A DNA stretch of 64,000 nucleotides from Anseranas semipalmata (GCA_013399115.1 VXAA01003997.1:713875-777874); one strand, 5' to 3'. Shown: positions 1 through 13,511, counted from the stretch's first letter. The notes: a model not told the origin generated them from the sequence alone. Made by a program: numbers and translations.

Positions 1-3000
1 TCACAGGCTTATTATTTTATTGGGGATGGTCATTATCTGGATAAGAGCTAGTGTTTTTGATGAGCATGCTAGGGAACAGGCTTTCAGGAAGTATTTCAGG
101 TTGGCAGCATGGCATCCTCTGATGGTGCAGCCGTGAGAAAATGAAAGGAGAAGGGAGACTAAGGAGGGAGCAGTGGGTTGGTTTTTATGGTCACATTTGG
201 TCTTCAAAGACTACTGAGAGATTGTAGTGGAATGAGAAGGGAATGTGCCAGCTAAAATATTTCACCAAAAGGACACATAAATTTATGATTGACCTGCAAG
301 GTCTCTGATCTCAAAAGTGTTTAGAGTTTATCAGTATATTTGCATATAAGCCCCATCTCAGCCACAATACAGACACAAAAATTAGGATCGCAGAACGTAA
401 ACACTGACAACCTTTTTTTCCTTTTTCTTTTTTCATTTTCATTCTTTCACTTCTCTCTTAAAAAAACCTATTTTTGTGTTTGGTGAATCAGGTTCCCACA
501 TGTTTGTAGAACCATTTTATTGCCTATTTGAATGTTTAAAGAGACAACATCACTTTGTTTAGATGAATAACATGCTATTTTACACCTGTTCCTATAAAAT
601 GTGTGTTAATACAGCACAGTTCTCCATTTCCTGACTTAAAGTTGATGCAGACCAAAAATTGCTAAGATTGTTCAGAGAATGTACAGCATTTTTTTTTAAT
701 GGATGGATAGTATGCAACACTCAAACACACATATAATTACACATCTCAAAACAGCCTTACTATATAGTCTCAAGAGGTTTTCAGAGGTGTTCAGGCACCC
801 AGGCAAGCACTCAAAGACAACAGTTTTCCAGGTTCTTTAAGGCTGAAGCCATCTCAGTGTGTAAGCCACGTCAGTGCTGTGGCCTTTATCTTGCCACGTC
901 ATGGAGGATTCCCAGAAAATGCCCTTGCAAACACAGTCTCCCCCCCTGCCCTGCCAACCCCAGCCACCTCCCATGCCTCAGCCTGGAGAGGACAACATCA
1001 CAGCCCTGGAGGTGGAGTCCCGCCGGGGTAAAATTGGCTCTGATTTTAACCGGGATCTTTTCCAGATAAAAACTGCAGTCCTGGAGGTTCTCCTGGATGC
1101 AACGTCATCCCACACAAACCTGCCAGGTTCATGGAGAGCAGCAGCCCCGCATCCTGCTGCTGCTGGGACAAGGTACTGGTGGTCACTGAGAGGAGGGCTG
1201 AGGACAGCTGAGTTGGTGGGGCTGGAGGTAGGGCTCCTTCTGGGACCTGCTGGCGAGAGTCTTGCAGAGCTGTGCAGGTGGCCAAGGACACGGTAGGCTT
1301 TCACCTTTTGGGTTTTAATCTCAGGCTTCTCTGGTTCATGGGCAGCCGGAGGTGCCCTGACAACCTTAACTGTCGCTAGAAAAAGGTTGTGTTTCATTTT
1401 AGCAAACACTTTGTCACACTGCAATGAAAGTCAGCACAAAGGATCTCCCTGGAGGGCAGGCTTGGTTTCACCATGCAAAATTTTGTGCTTTCATTTGATC
1501 CTGAAAGCAGGTTTAATTTAAGAAGACGGATACTGAAAGCAGGTTTTAAGTTCCAAAATTTAAGAAGATGGATACTGAATAAACCCATTGAGTGTAATAG
1601 GTTTTAATTAGGACATTAAAAAAATAAAGAAGGAAACCAGCAAAACCCAAAGAATTTTTATATAGCCACAACCATTACATTTCTGTAGGATGTTTGCTTT
1701 CCAATAAAATAAATACAGGTTGGGTTCTGGATAGACATATCTACAAGGGAGATTAATCTGATGATTGTTTTTCAGTCCCTTGGTAAATAAAATGCTCTAA
1801 GGGAAGAAGGTTTAGCACTCACTAGCCCAATGTGGCTGCTTGAGACCAATGTTTCACACCACGTTTTCACAAACATTGTGAACTGGTGCTGCCAAGTTAA
1901 GGTCCCACTCCATGCTTCCCACAGCCACCTCTGTGCACCCTTGGCTTATGCTGCCACAGACATTTGTGTGGCCACACCACGCACACCTGCTGGTGAGACC
2001 GGTCCTTCTGGCAGCAGTGCTGGCTTGAAGCATTTATCAGATTACTAGCACTGAGCAAATTCAGGGGAAAACAAAGGAAAATTTTCTTTAAAAGCCTACT
2101 GAATCTAGTTTTACAGCATGGCTCCTGCTCTGGAGAAGCTGATGAGATTTCACAAGAGGTGGATGAGGGCCTTTCTGCAGTACTAAGGAGCTCACTGAAC
2201 CATCCAGAGAGACCAGTCGGTAGAATAGCAAACTGCTACCCTTAAAAAGTTGCAGCTAGCGAATTTTAGTGCTGCAGGTATCAAGAGGCTGAAGGTACTG
2301 GAGGACTTGAGGACAGAGGTGCAGAGCGGTGGTGTGAGCCCCACAGGTCACTGCAAGCCCATGGGATGGAGGGGCAGCCAGTGGCTAGCAGGGGTGTCCA
2401 GCCAGGACAAGCCAACCATGTGCCAGCCAACTTTGGTGATTAAGAATGTCCCAGCAAATAACGTTCTCACTCTTTCCCTCCGAGGCCTTTTTGGAAAGGA
2501 GAGCATCATAGGGTTTTGTGGCGCGTGTTCACGAGAGGGAGGACAAAGACCACCGAACTCATATTGACAGCAGGATGAAGGTAGGCTTCCAGACCCCAGG
2601 TATGAAAATGAGTGTGGTTAGCGGATGTAGCCACCATTTCCTTTCCTTTCATCAACATTCCTTTCCTTTCTTCTTTCCCCTATAGAGCTCACAGTGGAAT
2701 ATAAGAATATTTAGAGAAAGAGCTTTTCCTCCAGCTAACAGGCATCGTCTCTGGTTAGGGCATACCTGTATCTATATTAGTTCTTAGCGTCTTATTGAAA
2801 ATAATATAATACACATCACTTGGAAATCATTTATAAAAAGAGGTAGTCAGATAAGGAAACTGACAGTTTCCTTCAGGAAGACAAATTTATTTTTCTGCCT
2901 TCCAGTAACATGAAGGAAAAATTTTGATGAGAGAAGGAGACTGAAGAAGCTGCGGGGGCGTTTACTGCATCCATTAATTCCTGTATTCACATTATGTTTT

Positions 3001-5657
3001 GTTACACATTCACAACTGACGTGTCACAGAATACTGATTCATCATCAGGATTACAACATGCAGCTTTTTATGGGTTAGACAGTCTGAGCTGCCATCCACA
3101 GTGAAGGCATCATTACTGAAGAAGTCTAACTGTTAAGCAGATGAGCTTTATACCAGGGTTACTCTGCCAGGATATCTGGGACTGGACTTCGTGAGGTAAA
3201 AAGCTGATGTGACCAAGTCCCATTAAAAGCTGTTTTGGGGTTAAGGGACAACGTCAGACCCAGACACCTGCCCTCTGACATTAGTGTGGCAGGGAGGTTG
3301 AGAAGAGCATCCAGTGACGGCGCGTGCTGCTGCGAGCCAGAAGCACAGTCCCACCTCTTGGTACCTTGGCACAGTGCACTTTATCCCCGTGGCTGAGCGC
3401 AGATTTGCTCATGCCTTCGGGTGCTCCTGCCTTGCCTCACCTCACCCCAGCGCCCAGGCTCCTGCTCTCCACAGGTGGCCTCCTGCCTGCTCCCCTCCAC
3501 CTGCCACCTTCTCTACGGGGAGGCAGGAGTTGGGCTGCAAGCCTGCCTTCAGCAGAACTTTTGTCTCAGGGGCCAGAGTTATATCAGAAATGCTGTTCCC
3601 AAGCTTGTTCTGGTTTTAAGCAATGCAACCAAAAGCACTCTGCGTCCAAAATAAGATATGCTTCCACAGTGGAGGAAACAGGAGGGGCCCAATGCCCCTC
3701 TATCAGCAGTTACTCCACCAAAGCTGTTATATGCAGTCTTAGAGCTCCATCCATACGGAGCTGTTTCCACAGTGCAGAAATACAAGTGTAACTCCTGGTA
3801 TGAACTTTGCAGCCCTGTGGTGAAACCACCCACTGTAACCAAACACACTCAAATAGTAAAAGGGCATTTTCACCTCCACGGCTGCACCTGCGATGGGGCC
3901 CACCACTGGCACAGGGCTTTCAGGCAGTGATCGTGACTCTGATGGCCAGAGCTGCCCCAGGTCACCTTGCTGGGTAGAGCTGCCCTAATTAAACCTGAAA
4001 GTGCTCAAGGGCAGTGTTAACGGGCAGCAGTAACAAAACCCCACGATACGATGATTTTTTTATGGGACTACACTTCTGCTATAAAACACTTTGCTCTCAA
4101 AGACAGACCTGAGAGCGTTGTTGACATAACTTACCTCTATAGATATTTGACAAGATAAAACAGGCAAAGTGTCTGTGATTTCAAGGCCAATAATAGCTGA
4201 AATGTTTAGGAATGAGAAGAATGGTCTGAATGGTGTAATTATTAAATCCATTAGTTAAATTGCTTCTTCCCTTCATTGCTTAAGAAAATGTTTCTACTAT
4301 GACCTGGGATCTGCTGCTCTCATGTCACTCGTGAAACTTAAGCTGGAGGTGTATCTCATCCAGGACACACCAAATCCCCACATTTCCTATCTCTCATGGA
4401 AAGTCTGTATTTTTAAGAGGACATTTCCGAACTGGCAATAACCAAACCCTTGAGGTTAGACTCAGAAGCTGCATGAGAAGGTCCTTAGACAGGAAGAATC
4501 CTTTCCTTTGGCTAAAGGAGGGGGTAGAGGCACACAGCGGGCTCTTCTGAGAGACATCCGCTCTCTCAGCCCTGCCCTGTTTGTTGTAATGTATTTCTTC
4601 TCTTCCACAGACCCTGACCCACTCACACATCAGTGCCTGGGTCTGTGGCCCCTCTCCTGCAGCACACCACTTCTCCTGAGCCTCTACGCAGCCTCCTGGG
4701 GCACCGTGCCTACACCTGTATGAGAAAACATATAGAGCTCGTCTTTGGGACTGCACAATTACTCACATCGTTTAATTGCCACATGATCCTTGGCAGTGTT
4801 TTAGGCCCAACCAACCTGCATTGTCCTGGGCACAGTCTCAAAGAGCATGGGCTAAGGACTGCCCAGGGTAGGTGCTGCAGGCAAATCCACCTCGTTTCTG
4901 TGGGAAGAAGACGACTTCAGCTAAAACAGTGTGCTGTGCTGCCCTTGGGTCCAGGGAAGAGACCCTGGCATGTTTTATTCATTAGTAGAGATGTAACTGA
5001 TGGGAACTACTGTCCTCAGCTGATGGGCATAAATAATGTTCACCATGCACCTGAGCTGTTTGCAAGGAAGTATTTGCAATTAAACAGGAAATTGCAGTTA
5101 GTCAGTGGGTTAACCAGGTGACAAATGACCGTAATACCAGTGAGATACTCCCTTTTCTGGAAAAAACAGCTAAATTTTTCCCAGGAACAAAAAGGTCAGT
5201 GACTCTTTATCCTTCACCCTTCTTAAAAACATACAAGGTAAATTTTTTACAGAAACACATTTAATTGGTGAAAATACATATAGCTTGCATTTTAAAGGTA
5301 AGCATGTTACCAAATATCCAGAGAAAGAGCTGCTACAGAGCAGCAAAGATGATTGAAATCTGACCTTTCTATAGCTGTGAGTTATCTTCAGAGCACCACT
5401 GGAGGTAGGCAGAGACCTGCATTTGAAGACGTTTCCCTTCCTGCTTTGTTACTGGAGATTATTCCTAAAGAAAAAGGAAGGCATTTTTGTGCAGGCTGTC
5501 CCAGTCTTACTCAATTGGATTCAATAGTATGATTTAGCACAGAATCTCTGAGTGTGGAAATGTTGTCTAGTACACAGATTAATGTAGCAACAAGAAGGTT
5601 GTTACTCATGTGTCACCTGTCCAAATACTTCCACATCACCCCTGAGGTCTGACTACC
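1..5657. other. Noncoding unique DNA, no gene recognised
   Basis: No recognisable gene, repeat family or RNA gene. Most of it is AT-rich and broken by stops in all frames. A GC-richer patch at about 860-1420 is open in several frames on both strands at once, which is typical of composition rather than coding, and none of the translations resembles a family I know. A pyrimidine tract at 2638-2685 ends in CCCCTATAG and would make a good plus-strand splice acceptor, but no exon after it could be recognised. On the minus strand, 4135-4196 is flanked by a TTTCAG acceptor and an AG|GTAAGT donor; a 62-bp exon is possible but has no other support. Confidence 0.6.
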
Positions 5658-5966
5658 TGTATCGGGTTTATGTGTCAAGGGTTTGGTAGCAGGGGGGCTG
5701 CAGGGGTGGCCTCTGTGAGCAGAGCCCAGCAGCTGCCCCATGTCAGATCAGAGCCAGCTCCAGCCGGCTCCAAAAGGGACCTGCTGCTGGCCAGAGCCAA
5801 GCCAGTGAGCGACGCTGGTTGTGCCTCTGGGAGAGCAGAGCTAAGGAAGGGAACAAACTGCTGCGCCACAGCAGCTGGGAGAGAGGAGTGAGAAACAGCC
5901 CTGCAGGCACCCAGGGCAGTGCAGAAGGAGGGCAGGAGGGGCTCCAGGCGCCGCAGCACAAGTTCC

Positions 5967-6363
5967 CCTGCGGCCCGTGGAGAGGCCCATGGTGGAGCAG
6001 GCCGTCCCCCTGCAGCCCATGGGTACCACACGGAGCAGATCTCCACGCTGCAGCCCGTGGAGGAGCCCACATGGAGCAGGTGGATGTGGCCTGAAGGAGG
6101 CTGCGGCCCATGGGAGCTCCCACAGGAGCAGGCCCCGGGCCGGAGCTGCAGGCCGTGGAGAGGAGCCCATGCAGGAGCAAGAGGCCTGGCGGGAGCTGCC
6201 GCCCGTGGGGGAGCCATGTTGGAGCAGTTTGGTCCTGAGGGATGGGCCCCGTGGTACGGACCCATATGGGAGCAGTTCTGGAAGAGCTGCAGCCTGTGGG
6301 AAGCCCACGCAGGATCAGCTCGGGAAGGACGGCATCCCGTGGGAGGGACCCCACGTGGAGCAG
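5967..6363 (+). repeat. Degenerate minisatellite inside the LTR, about nine units
   Basis: Nine imperfect units each begin with a version of CTGCAGCCCRTGG and end near GGAGCAG. Unit starts fall near 5967, 6009, 6048, 6100, 6145, 6196, 6241, 6287 and 6333, so the period varies between 39 and 52 bases. The units keep the two anchor motifs and diverge between them. The array lies upstream of the LTR poly(A) signal, where the U3 or R region is expected. Confidence 0.75.
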
Positions 6364-6536
6364 GGGCAGAGAGTGACCGTGAGGGATAGGCGGAGACGCA
6401 GCGTTAGGGACTGACCGCAGCCCCCATTCCCCTTCCCCTGCGCCGCTTGGGGGGAATAGGTAGGAGAGGGCGTGTGTGGGGTGTGTGTTTTAGTTTGCTT
6501 GTAGTTTCTCACTGTTCTAGTCTGCTAGTGATAGGT

Positions 6537-6542
6537 AATAAA
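6537..6542 (+). promoter_or_regulatory. LTR poly(A) signal AATAAA
   Basis: AATAAA sits within the context GGTAATAAATTACATTAATCT, about 190 bases before the LTR end. This is the usual position and context of the polyadenylation signal in this kind of avian LTR. It would mark the end of R in the intact provirus. Confidence 0.6.
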
Positions 6543-6728
6543 TTACATTAATCTCCCTATGCTGAGTCTGTTTTGCCTACAACGATAACTGGTGAGTGAT
6601 CTCCCTGTCCTTATCTCAACCTGTGAGCCCTTTCCATCGTATTTTCTCCCCCTTTTCTTTGAGGCAGGGGTGTGAGAGAGCAGTTGTGGTGGAGTTTAGC
6701 TGCCCAGCAGGGTAAAACCACCACAACA

Positions 6729-9700
6729 CCTCTCGTATGTATTAAAATAAAGAAACTATTTTCTATCTGTTGAAGAAATTATTTGCTTAGCTTAGGAGTG
6801 CATGTGAAGAGCTGGTTGAATTTTTGTTGGTGGAAATTTTGTTAATCTGAATTAAACCAATTCACTCTTGGTGCTGCATCATCATATTCAACATGAAAGT
6901 TACATCAGGGATTTAATTTGACTCTCTCATATGTTTCACAGTATGAAACTGATGGCATGTACAAGACAGTGCATCCCAGAAAATACAGATAAAGTGATCA
7001 GGCGGTGGGGTGCCCTTGTTTGGATCTTTGACCTTTGTAAATTCAAGGAAAATCTTATCCAGAGGATATGCCACAAGACCAATGAAGAGCAGTAAGGTTA
7101 TCCTGAGGCTTTAAACTGCTTTGTGTCATTATAATGGAAATTCTTTGGAAATTCTCAGTTCTTTGGGGAACAATTATTGTTAAGAATGAAACCTAAGTGG
7201 ATTAAAATTGCCTTGCATGTAATTTCCTAAGTGTGTTGATGACACCAACAAGGAAAAGTCATTTCCTTATGTGACCACTGAGATACGTCATTTCAGACAG
7301 GAAAATATGTAATATTTTGAATTCATGCATTTACTCCTGAAAAGACCATTTTATACACATGAAAAGGTTAGTTTTGGACTGCTATTGAACTCCTTGGAAG
7401 ATTAAACATAATGTTGAAAGAGCAATTGTTGAGCACAGTGGGATGGTTGCTATGCAAGCCATGGACTGCTTGCGACCTGGACAAGGAGAGAGTTAATGCT
7501 CCTACTTGTGCAAGCAAGAAGAGGACAGATGGCGGCTGGGGAGACACCCGGGGCTTGGACGTGATCCCTGAGAGCCACTGCAGATGCTGGCTGCTGTGTG
7601 CTCCGGCTCAGTGTGTGCCCACTTCACGGGAAGATGAACCAAGCCTGTTCTCATCATATGCTTGGTTTTAAGCATGGCTTATGCTCAGGAAGAGCTTAGC
7701 CCTTCCCACTGCAGAGGCAAGCCTGACAACATGTTGGATCTGGATGTTAATCATTTCCCTATGCACTAACAACAGTATAACTTCAGTGCCTTCTCCAGTG
7801 AAACTGGAACGTGGTAAATTTTAAACTAGTGAAGGAAAGTTATCCATCATGGATCTTACTGCTACCACATAAAACCAAGGACAGCAGCCTCCAAATGACT
7901 GTCAGTTTCTAACAAAGATATTCAGTTACACTCAGAGCATAGTCAGCTTCAAGAAAGAAATAAACTTCATATCTGAGGCATAAGGCATTCTCTTCTATTT
8001 GGTGGATAGGAAGATAGATTTCTTTGAACCAAGGATTTTCCATAGCCACCTCTTTTATCAACGCTTACACCGTTTGGTAAGGCATCTAGTACTGGTCCTT
8101 GGACAGCGGACCTCTGACCAGGTTCCCTCTGGCATAGTCTGTGTCCTTGCTGAAACCACAGGGAATGAAACCACAGCCATAATACTGCCATAAGGAACAA
8201 TGCCATGACATGGTTACTAACCTACAGGTCACTCCTCGACCGGCCAGCAGCAGTAGGCTTGTGACCCATGTGGGGCTGGCACAAGGCTGCAGGTCAGGTG
8301 AGCAGCTAAGCCAGGGTGTGCATGGTGCCACCATGCCGTGGTGTCCTGAATGCCCAACTGCATGCAGCTTTGAGACCTCAGCCATGGTGGGGTCTTCTCA
8401 GGTCACAGAGAAACAACAGAACTCATGCTTTTAAGTGCTCTTCTAGTGAAATTGTCAGGGGAGCCTAAATCATTGCAAACCCTAAATGACAACCTGGGCT
8501 GATTAAGGGGCACTTTACAAAAGGTTCCTCCCTGGGTACACTGTGATCGTGTTTCGCCAAGAGCAACCAGCTTCTCTCCTACCTCAGCTGGCCAAAGGTC
8601 AGCATGTTGAAGTGAGCAAAGTCCAGCAGTAACTCATGGTGAAATGTCTAAAGCCACTCCAGCTTACCGCAGGCGGTCCAGAAGTAGAGCTTCTGTGAAA
8701 CATTAAAGCTCACAGGTGTAAACTACTTCAAACTTTTAAATTTGGAAGGGGAGGGAATGCATTTCTGCGCAGTATTTGTCACTGTGTCAGAGTAAATAGG
8801 TAATGAATAGACCTTGTTATCTTTGTCTAGGAGTTAATTTCCCTGTTTGCATACGATTCCCAGCTCTTGCATACTTTTCCTGTTTGTGACGAACACTTTG
8901 TGCTCTCAGCCTGGTTTCCTAAAAACAGCCCTGGTGTATGAAACTGTGCTGTGATGGCCAGCCCCATTCTCCTCATTCATAACTTTTGGACCTGCTGGCC
9001 AGCTTCATGAAAACCAGGGCTAAATCAGAGAAATGAAATTCCTATCCTCCTGAGGGAGAGGTGGTTATAGCCAGGCCTTTCCCTGCCCCGAGAGGCAGCA
9101 TCTGGCAGGGCTGAATGACCTGTGGTTGAGTGCACGTGTGCCCCGAACTGCCCCCAGACCTGCTCAGCCAAAAAGGAAAGGGGTGCGGAAAGGAGCAAGG
9201 AGAAATACAAAGGCTGGGAGGATGAGAGGAGCTGGGGACACAGGATGGAGCTGGAATTGCTCTGCATTCCTACGGCGGCACTGTAGAAAACCAGACTTAA
9301 TAAGTTCTGCTATTCGTAGATCATCTGGTTATAATGATGTTAGATCCTCCAGTCCATGTCTGTCAAATTCACACTGAGATAAGTAGGAGCTAAGCGTGAT
9401 CAAGAGCCTTTGAAAACTGTGTAAGTGCCTAGGTATTGGCCTCGGGAGGTCTGACTTTGAATACCCGTATCTTAAGATGACAACATATCAAAAAAACAAA
9501 AGTTCAATCTTTCAGACACAAACTTTAGTTGTTACATTGCCCAACTAGCTGAAACCTTATCAACAAAATTATGCAAAAAATTACACAGCTACATTCTAAC
9601 CCTCAGTAAAAACCAAATTTCCAAGACTATGCTACATCTTTATTTCATTAAGCATGTAACTTATTTTTAAATTAACCCAGACCCTAGAAAGGGTCCTTCT

Positions 9701-12700
9701 TCCTCCAAAAAACACTAGATTTAATCTTTCTTAAGTATACTACAGATACAAATGCTAAGTTACTGGGATGTCACAGAAGTAATGAAAACATCTAATGGTG
9801 TGGCCTACAGCAGAGAGATAAAAAATTGGATTATTGCACTCATGGAAGGGGGAGATGTGTTTGGAAAGCCCTGGTTGCTGCTTTTGCTTTTTTCAGGTCA
9901 TTAGTAGAATCATGGGTTACAGAGAGAGCTCCTTTCCTTCATTCCCTCCTCTTCTGGAAAGAGGGCAGTGCACAGAAAGAACATAATGGTTGAAGGAGAA
10001 ATTGTTTTTTCTCTTATCTTTTCTCATCTTTCAGTTGCTCTTTGTAACAGTGGTTAATTTTGAGGCAATAATTACAAAGGAGACATATTCAGAAAGAATT
10101 GACCTAATAAAACAAGCAACAAACACCTAAGACAGGTAGAAATCTGAAGAGTTAAAGATGTCCTTTAATAAGGATGCATAAGGGAACAACCCCACTAGTT
10201 GTCTACGTGGTGGTTTGGAAACCCCTGAAAGCCAACGTGCAGCACGCTATTGTGTATTTATTTCTGCAGAGGGAAAATACAGTTTATTTATTAGCCCATT
10301 TTTGGGCTTTGTTTCTGATGTTCTTACTCTCAAAAGCAACAAAAGCCCCAAAACAATGTATTGTTTAATACCAAACAATGCTCTTGTTTTTCATCAGAAC
10401 AGGGAAGCCAATGGTTGCTCAACTGTACAGCCAGAATGAAGATAACAATAAATTTAGACTGGGCTTATGAAAGAAAATGAGGAACTGCATGAAAGCAGGG
10501 AAAATCTATAATAGGAGCAGGGAGAACCTATCACTACCTGTCAAGAGAGTCTCTAAATGCCTGTCAAGCTGGGAGTGCAATGTTTTTACAACCCTGGTGT
10601 GAGTTCTTAGCTCAGAAAGAGGAACCGACAGCTGCAGATTCGTTTCGGGGAAGATTAATATGTTGTTGAGCCGCAGGTGCTGCAGCCAGGACATGGGCTG
10701 CTGCTGGGGGTCTCACATCTCAGGTCAGTTCTCTGTCCTCCTGGCTGCTTCGGAGCAGTTCTCTTGGTTTGGCCCAGAAATAACAGCCTGGACATGAAAG
10801 TGTAATTGCAACTGTGAGTTCTTCTGAACGCTTTTGTTTCTAATCATGCATGCTTTCCACCAAAACTGTGTTTTGTTTAAAAAAAAATCTCAACCAGCCA
10901 TAACATAACCCCCTACTTAGCTCTTGTCTCTTGTGGAGGAGCTGCACTGCAGATACTCCCTTCTGAAGGAGCATCACATTTATTTCTCCAAGGGGAACAG
11001 GAGAGCGGTGTGGGTCACACCGTACCCTTAAAGAATGAAGCACCGGAAGAGCACGTAGCTTGAGGTGGTCCGAGAGCATCTCTACCCCTAACGGGAGGCA
11101 TGTTCTGCTGCCTGGCTCAAGCCAGTTAGACCCAGTGAAACTTGCAGTATGACTGAAGTCCTTCACCAGCGGAGGAAGGGATGGATGCTGCCTGCGCTGC
11201 ACCTTCCTTTGGCCTGGCAAAGGAACGCAGAGGAAGGTACATGTGTCCTTTCCATTGCCCCTTTTGAGGAAATGCTCTGCCCACTTTGGTCCCTGGAGCA
11301 GCTCAGGGCAGTCCCATGCACTCTGCACATCTGCACTGTGCAATAGCTCAGTTCTCCAGGTCATGCTCTGTCCTGAGCATCTGTGCTGAGCATCTGTGCT
11401 GAGCATCCACACGGTATAAATGTCAGCTTTTGGGTCCTCTTTTGGACAGAACCAACCAGGTTTTCGTGAAACAAAGCCCAGATGTGGCTCCATCGACAGA
11501 CAAAATGGACTGGGCTGCACCAGGTGTGGTTGCCTGAGCTGATGCAGCACGGTCTTCCAAGAGGATGCCTACACCCACCAGGGTCCCTACATGGCTCTAT
11601 TCTGTGTCCCAAATGTATACCCTCAGTTTTAATGACACCCCTCTGCTACACTTCAGGAGCTGAAAGCTAATCAAAAGCATACAAGAAATGCTAATTATGC
11701 CTTAGGACTAGGAGGATTGTCACAGGTGCCTAGAGAAGACCCAGGACAAGTGTCATGTGGATGAGCCAGCCTGCTCTGGAGGTGTTAGCAGAGCAGTCTC
11801 CGCTCACTGCCCATGCAGAAGCGATGGCAGCTCACAGTGGGAGCTGCTAAAAGATAAGGGGTGGTCTTGGCCATCACAACCCCCTCCTCACTCTCTTCCC
11901 TCTGACATCTGCCCCATGGGAAAAGATGAAGCGGTATGGATGGTCATTCAGCCAGGATCCCCTGCTGCGGCCATGCCCTCTGTCCCCATGGGTTCGTACC
12001 CTGCAGTGGGAAGCAGTGGCTGTCACAGGAGCCACAGTTAGGGTCGGCAGGTCTCTCGCCCTCTAGCCCTGCAGTCCTCCTCAGCTGCAGCTCTTCCAGG
12101 CAATGTCTGATACTTTGGGATAAATCATCTGCTCTCTATATTTTGCTTTCCCCTAAGCAATACAGCACATTTAGTATAGGCAAGTGAAAACCGCTGGTTA
12201 CAAAAGATTCTCCAAGCACAAATAATGTCCAGTAGGATAAATAAATTTGGAAGTTGGAGGTGCAAGCCATAAATGTTTGCCTGTTGTATCTCCAGAAGAC
12301 TTTGTGTGATTCTACTGAAACCTACCCCTAGCTCAGGTGAGGAAAAACTTGCTTTCCTTCTGGTTGCTTAGAAGTGACGTAGTTATCTGAAATTCAGGCA
12401 TATAGCTAAAAGGTTATTTCAGTAATAAATGTGGAGAAACTTGCATCTCACTATCCATCACTTGGTGTGATGACTCCACGCACGTACACTGTGCTCAAGG
12501 TAGCACTGCCAAGCCAAGCATCAAGCAGATGGTTTGTCCTTCTTTGGTGCTATGCCCCACACTGCCCCACCACTCCTGCTGAAAACCAACCCTGCAAAAC
12601 CAAGGATCATGCTACAAAAGCGCACACACACACACAGACACCTCATAGCACAGCCTGCTGCTGAGAGTGTCAAACCACTGAACGCCATGAATGAAATACT

Positions 12701-13490
12701 ATGCTATTACATCCAGCTTGCACAGAAAAACATCCTGCTGGTAGCAGGTGAATGGGAAAGTCGTATTTCACAGTCAGGTTTTAACGAGGGGGTTACGCTT
12801 TGGGGATGGTAGGCTGTGCAGAAGAAACAGGCTATTTTTACAAATGCTGTGGGGTAGGAAGAAGAGAGACATCTAACAAGCAGCTGACAGCACAGCTGTG
12901 TTTGTGGGAACCAGAGAATACCTGGCTCACAGATTTTGGGTGCAGGTAATGATTTAACTTCTTAATCCCAGCAAGAAACTGGAACACCTTGAGGAAAGAT
13001 TTTGGCAGGGGTGTATTTAATGAGTGTCCTGTTACCTGGTCACGCATTTTACATGTGGGAAGTTATTTTAATTGCCATCTAATGATCTGAGAAACTACAA
13101 AGGTTTGAATGTTTCCCCTTCAGTACCAACCCATCCAACACGGGTAATGTTTGTGCATCCAGATGTGTCCCCCTCTGCAAGGCAGAACTGCTGTCTCTCC
13201 ATCCAACCCATCTGGTGATGAACATGGGTACAGAGCCACCTCTGCACTCCCAGGTCTTTGCTGCTCTTTTTCCTCTCTTCTAGGCCTGTGGAAGGGACCA
13301 CATCTTCCTGGTGTTTGTGTCTGCTCTTTTTCACATGAGCAGCCAGAGGAATAAACGAGAAATAGAGCATGAATCAGAAAGCTGTTTGAAAGCTGACTTG
13401 AACAGATGCTCCAGACTGGTACGTTCATTCTGGTGATGGTTTTCTTAAAAAAAACTGCCAGCTTCTTTATTCGACCCCACATTAATGTTC
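6729..13490. other. Noncoding unique DNA, one long unexplained open frame
   Basis: No gene or repeat family recognised. The minus strand holds a 236-codon open frame at 10840-11550 that starts at a GTG, with the first ATG 20 codons in. It has no known domain and no splice or promoter context. A 13-bp unit (CTGAGCATCTGTG) is repeated in tandem at 11373-11407. A short (CA)n tract lies near 12620-12636. The remainder is ordinary AT-rich DNA. Confidence 0.55.
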
Positions 13491-13511
13491 TTAAAAATAA
13501 ATAAATAAATT
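13491..13511 (+). repeat. (AAAT)n microsatellite, short
   Basis: About five AAAT-type units (AAAAATAAATAAATAAATTG). This is an ordinary simple repeat. Confidence 0.7.

Larger units (their letters stand above)
5658..6728 (+). mobile_element. Solo LTR of an avian ERVL-like endogenous retrovirus
   Basis: A block of about 1.07 kb starts with TG (TGTATCGGG) and ends with CA (CCACCACAACA). Its organisation matches LTRs abundant in bird genomes: a start rich in GGTTTGGTAGC-type sequence, a GC-rich middle of imperfect repeats built around CTGCAGCCCRTGG...GGAGCAG, a poly(A) signal AATAAA at 6537-6542, and a 3' part with GTGAGTGATCTCCCTGTCC and TTTAGCTGCCCAGCAGGG. No gag, pol or env sequence and no second LTR flank it, so it is a solo LTR. 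The flanking pentamers (CTACC before, CCTCT after) do not match, so no target-site duplication is visible. The long open frames inside it on both strands come from the GC-rich repeats and are not genes. The family assignment rests on recognition of the general LTR type and was not checked against a repeat library. Confidence 0.85.

Noticed and set aside
978..1424. 148-codon minus-strand frame and overlapping frames on both strands
   Set aside because: A GC-rich patch opens several frames at once. No domain was recognised and no exon boundary is convincing.
4135..4196. 62-bp minus-strand exon between TTTCAG and AG|GTAAGT
   Set aside because: Motif pairs of this quality are expected a few times in 64 kb by chance, and nothing else supports a transcript here.
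5675..6389. Several 140-200-codon frames on both strands
   Set aside because: All lie inside the GC-rich tandem units of the LTR. They repeat the unit pattern and are not genes.
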